A stretch of DNA of 64,000 bases from positions 35,702,949 through 35,766,948 of the forward strand of contig JAAONU010000008.1 in assembly GCA_012932295.1 (NCBI GenBank), given 5' to 3'. Origin of the DNA: Cyclina sinensis (Eukaryota > Mollusca > Bivalvia > Venerida > Veneridae). A program made the translations under genes and the position numbers. Shown piece after piece: positions 54,801 through 60,800 of this stretch. The notes beneath the pieces are model-generated. The model saw nothing but the letters and a program-made list of their open reading frames with translations. It ran no database searches and had not been told where the DNA came from. Every line of letters begins with the position of its first letter. Within the stretch, counting starts at the first letter, position 1.

Positions 54801-57800
54801 GTAGGCAATACCTTTCCATTCCACATTTCTACTGAGACGCACAAGAACCTGTGGCCAAACCACACTGTCAATGAACCTGAGCTGATTGTAGCAATCATGA
54901 AAATGCTCGCCTGTGAAATAAAATTATTATCATCAAGTTCTCACTGTTACATGCCAACCATATAAATGTATGATCAGCATAATAAATAGTCAATCATTAA
55001 GTCACATGGAGGACTGTGGTTAATGGGTAGTACACTGGACTATACAAGAATAGTATACAAGTATATGCAAGTCACTGTTTCAAACCCTGTTAAAAGTTAA
55101 AATCTACAGTGCAAATTACGACTTCCACCCAGGAGGCAATCACCAACAATTAATTCTAAGTTATAAGAACTTGTTTCAAAATCAAAGTAAACCCTCAAAA
55201 ACGTTCTAAATAAAATTAGAACTGATCTCTGTAACACACTTTGCAATACTAGAGTTTTTCTAAGAGATAATTGTTCCCTTACTTGGAATGTGTTTGCAAT
55301 ACTAGAGTTTTTCTAAGAGATTATAGTTCCCTTACTTGGAATGCATTTGCAATACTAGAGTTTTTCTAAAAGATAACAGTTCTCTTACTTGGAATGTGTT
55401 TCAGGAGCCCAACAGCTTCAATCAGGAAACTGAGCTTCACATCACTTGAGACTTCAGATTTAACATAACCATCCATATAGGCACGGAATGCATCATGGTT
55501 GGAACCCATTGTTAGCAGTACCTTTGCATTCCACCAATGTCCCTGTACAAAACATCATAGAATGTATTGATCAATCATGATACAAATTAATTCACCAGCT
55601 AAGCTAGAATCAGAATGTAAGTTTTTTCTCAATCTTGTCTTTGGTGGACAGTAAATTCCAATACATTCCTTTCCTTTAAACAGGTAATATGAACATTCTT
55701 GTAATTGATTGTGTAAGACATATGAATAAACTCTTAAAAATTTTCTTTCATATAAACCATGACACATTCTAGCTTAGTTTTTACTTTTCAAAGGTAAGAC
55801 CTGGTTTAAGCAGTTTGCAATTTTATCAGAGAGAAACCAGGATAATACAGCACCTTTCAACATATTTTCCAATGAAAAAAAAAAAAACTCGAAACAAGCA
55901 CTATGTTCAAATAAATGCCTGCCCCCTTGGGGGTCTGGCAGGTACAGCTCATCAAAGTGCATGCACCGGTGAAGTTTTGAGGCTGTACGTGGAAGGATTT
56001 TAGTCAAGGTTAATGTTTTTACTATGACAAACAAACTAACAAACAAACACATAGACAGGCCAAAAACAATATACCCCCCCCCCCCCTCCAGGGGAATAAA
56101 AACAAGAAAACAAGAGGAATAATCCAGACCATGCTGAATTTAAAGACCATGAAGTGTCTTTAGAATCTAAATAAAAACACAAAAAATAAAAAGATAACAT
56201 AAAATATTTTCTTAAAAAGTTGTAAATTGTATTTTACTTTATGGTATGCAGAATCACAGGAAATGGCTGCCAAAGCATTAGTGAGTGCTTCAGTGTAGTT
56301 TGTCAGAGTGAAGAACACATTAGCTTGGTTACTGTACACAATGGCTGCTTCTTTGTAAAGCAGCTTGGATCGTTGTGAGATCTTTAATGCTTCCTGATAA
56401 AATTTCAAGGCCTCGGTATGGTTCCCGACTTTAAGTGCTGCATTTCCCTGAGATTTCAGTTCTTCGAGATCTTTACGAAGTTCATCAACTGCACAAGAAG
56501 ATATCAAAAAAATATGAACACATATAAACCTTAAATAAAACAATGCCAAAACATATCTTAAGCATTAGTGAACTATTACATACAGCACAACCTGTCATAA
56601 ACAACCAAAGGAGAGCATTAAAACAGTTGCTTAAACAAGGCAGTCTGAAGGACAGCTATATCCCTTGCTGCAGTAGAACATTGGAATTGATAACAAGTGT
56701 GAAGACAGAAGGTTAGACCTCCCAATATGACAAAGGATAATGATTTTTACGGAAAATGGGCAGCTACATTTGGACCTCACATTTGTAGCAGTTTAAAAGT
56801 TATGGAGCAGACACGAAATGTGGACTTTTTTATATATGACCTTTAAGTGTGACCTTGACCTTGGGAGTAGTGACCTGGTTGTTGTGCTTTGCACATTGTC
56901 TCATAATGGTGATCATTTGTGCCAAGTTATTTAAAAAAACTTTCAAGCAGTTAAAAAGTTATTGAGCAGACACTAAATGTGGACCTTTTTTATATATGAC
57001 CTTAAGTGTGACCTTGAACTTCGTGATAGCGACCTGGTTGTTGCGCTCTGTACATCGTCTCATAATGGTGATTATTTGTGCCAAGTTATTTTAAAAACTT
57101 TCAAGCAGTTTAAAAGTTATTGAGCGGACACTAAATGTAGACATTTTTTATATATGACCTTTAAGTGTGACCTTGACCTTTGGGATAGCAAGCTGGATGT
57201 TGCGCTATGCACATCATCTCATAATGGTGATCATTTGTGCCAAGTTATTTTAAAAACTTTCAAGCAGTTTAATAGTAACAAGCGGACACGAAATGTGGAC
57301 TTTTTTATGAGCTTTAAGTGTGACCTTGGCGGTAGCAACCTGGTTGTTGTGTTCTGCACATATTCTCATAATGGTGATTATTTGTGCCAAGTTATTTTAA
57401 AAACTTTCAAGCAGTTTAATAGTAATGAAGCAGACATGAAATGTAGACTTTTTTATATATTACCTTTAAGTGTGACCTTGACCTTGGGGGTACCGATCTG
57501 GTTTTGTGCTCTGCAAATCGTCTCATAATGGTGATTATTTGTGCCAAGTTATTTTAAAAACTTTCCATGCGTTAAAAAGTTATGGAGCGGACACGAAGTT
57601 TCTGACAGACAGCGCCATTCCTATAATCCCCTCCACGCTACATGGCAGAGGATTAACAAGATGGTCTATTAATGAAGTTAAGATACATGTATTGTTTCCT
57701 CAATTCTGATTCCTTGTTTTTATAACTGCCAGCAAATTCTAACCAATAAATGTGTCAAAAATGTTTTTATACAGTTAGAATGGGTATGGAAAGTCCCTGA

Positions 57801-60800
57801 AGTTTTTTATGTTTTTATATCATGAACATTTGAGTGTGGAGCAGGAAAATGCTAAATTTGTGAATTTCTTCCCACATCTTTGTGCCATTCTAGACTTAAA
57901 CATTTTAAGCACAGAACTGGCCTGAATAATATTCAACTAATATATGAGTTCTCAAACTGTAATTATTTTATTCAACGGACAACCTATCCAGTTTCTCAAC
58001 AAATCCTCATGTTTTTCCTCTATACTGACATGTGAAAAACTTCTACACTTCAAAAATCTTTTCCAATGGACAAGTATCCACAGTTTAAATCCCTGCTGTC
58101 AAAATATAATCAATTGTAAAAACTAGTGTCATTTTTATCTACTCAATTATACCTATCACTCAAATTCCACAAGTTATAAAACATCCACCTGCAGAGAGAT
58201 GAAAGAAAGACTGCTTTATTATGGTTTGAAATCTATTCCCTATCGAAACTGGACAGCAAACATATCATTATTATCTATGAGATTGGAGGTGGTCAAGAAT
58301 ACCCTAAAATGGCTGAGTGCTTTAAACATTCCAAAATATTTTATCAACAAGCTTGGGAATAAACCTTTATCAGATTTGTAGAATAAAGTTCATGTTATCT
58401 TGTACAAGTTAATGTTTTCATTAATGAGCTAAATGAACAATTGCACTAACATGAAAGGAAGTTTTGGTATTGTTCATTTCCTAAATTATATACTTAGTAA
58501 CTTTTTATGTAAAGACTACTCAGCATTGAGGAAATTATCTCTGTGTTTGACAAAGAGTTCTTTTTGTTTCAGTGTCACCCACAAGCAAATGTATAGTCCA
58601 TTTAGTTTACAAGACAGCTTTTGTCTGTATGCAGTATTCAACACTTATTCTTTATGCAAAGTTTCTGAATTAAAGGCAATCAGAGACATTTTATTAATGA
58701 GCCATGGACTTTTTCGCAAACCCCTGTCACAATAAGCACCTGGTGGAGTTCCTACCTAACACATCATAAACCCCTAATGATGACCTCCTCAAACACTAAG
58801 CCACAGTCACAAAAAGCTTAAAAAGTATAATAGAAATTCTGTTTCGAACTGTAGTCTTCAAATAGATATTCTTACCTGATTTTGATGCAGACAAAAGTAA
58901 CTGGTAAACTTTGTCCCCTTCCTTTACATAGTCTATTGGCTTTTTACCATTTTTGTCCATGATTTTAGCTTCACAGTTTGCTGCTAACAGTTTCTCCAGT
59001 ATCAATGTGGCATGCTGCGTGTGAACTTGTGGGGACTGTACAAGAACATGGAGGACAGTAGAACCCTTGTCATCCTGTTCATTTTTCTTCTCTGCACTGT
59101 TTTTATACTTTTCCAATACACATTTCAACATTTCCTGTAAGCCTGGAATTCATACTAAGCTTTTGTTCAAACAATTAATATACCTAAAAAAAAACCCTTA
59201 AAATTCAAGTAGAAATCATCCTGAAAACAACAGATACCTTGAAAACCATTGCAAAAGCTCACACAAAAACTGTGTTCAAAGCTCCTGTTTTCTTGACACT
59301 TAGTATTATGCTCCTGGACAAATTCTGAAACCAGGTCTGAAAATCACTATCAGCAGAATTTAAGAAAACGATGTCATTCTTAAACTAAGGCCATAAAAAA
59401 CAAACAAGTTATAACATTGTAAAATCTAAAAACAATACACGGAAGTTTGACTAAGGTTTGACTAATCTTACACAGACAAACAAAACTAGAGCTATCACAG
59501 GAGTATTAATACCCCCCAAATTGCACTTTGTTGTAATGAAGAAGCCATCTGAAGAGTGGGGACTTGTGATCTTCACTGTTTATTCCCAAATAGACATCAT
59601 CCATCACTGAACTGAAGTCCATGAGTACGTTTTCAGGAAGGCTGATAACAAGGAGAGCAATTTATTGTCCAGAATCAGTTTTCAAACAACTGTGACCTTG
59701 ACCTTAACCAGTTTGACAGAGCATTCTTAACCTGGTAAGTTCTCAAACAGGTTGATGATAATGAAAGTAAGTTACTGTCTGTAAACCATATACTTATGTG
59801 ACCCTGACCTTTGACAGTTTGACTGCAAAATTAATAGGGATCATCCTTCAAGTGTTTGAAATCCATAGGTAAGTTTTAAGGAAGGTAGATGACAAGGAAA
59901 CCAAGTTCTGGTCCGGAAACCATGTTCATTGTCAAACCAGTCACCCTGACCTTTGATTTTCTGAACCCAAAATCGAAAGGTATTATCTTTCAAGTGGTTG
60001 AAGTCCAAGTATGAGTGTTCAGGATGGTAGATGATAAGGAAGGCGTGTTTTGGTCCAGAAACTGTTTTCTTATGTCAAATCCCTGTGATCTTGACTTTTT
60101 GATGGTTAGGCCCTAAAATCGATAGAGATAATTCTTCATGTGGCTGAAATCCATGTATATTTCGGGCAGATATATGATACAGAAAGCAAGTTGCCGTCTA
60201 TATACTGTTTTCATTTTTCAAAGCACCTTGACCTTGACCCCAAAATCAATGGGGATTATCATTGACTGAGTAGAAGTACATGTGTAAGTTTTCATGCAGG
60301 CAGATGATAAGGAAAGCAAGTAATGATCCAGGAAGGATTTTGTCTTCAGCCATACACAAACAGATGGATCAGCTGATTCCAGTATACTCCCAGCCACAAT
60401 TTCATTTGGGGGTGGGGGTATAATTACTTTGCATTATTTGAAGCATTTTAGAAAGGAACTTTTTATTTTAGTTGTTGAAATTATTCCTATGTCCCAAAAC
60501 AGTATTTCAGTTAAAACTGACAGGAGTTTCCATTACCAACAGAAACATAATACCATGACCTAGTTTCCTCATATGAAACTGCTAGATTTACACAGAATGA
60601 GTCTACCTGACTGCAATGCTAAACCAATGAACCTGGTTCCAGTGAGAGATTGTGGTGATTAACAAATCATCAACCTGGAACATCTGCCTTTACACCTGCT
60701 TCAAAAGCATTAATTCCATGCTTTTTTTATTACCTAAACGAAGTGACAGACCCACTACAAAATGCAGGGTGGGTGTGCCAAAATACTGTCCAATCTCTTC

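Noticed and set aside
57154..57709. Plus-strand frames of 124 and 67 codons with KCDLDLW/HNGDYLCQVI repeats
   Set aside because: They lie in the family B tandem units and repeat with them; no start context, splice sites or homology.
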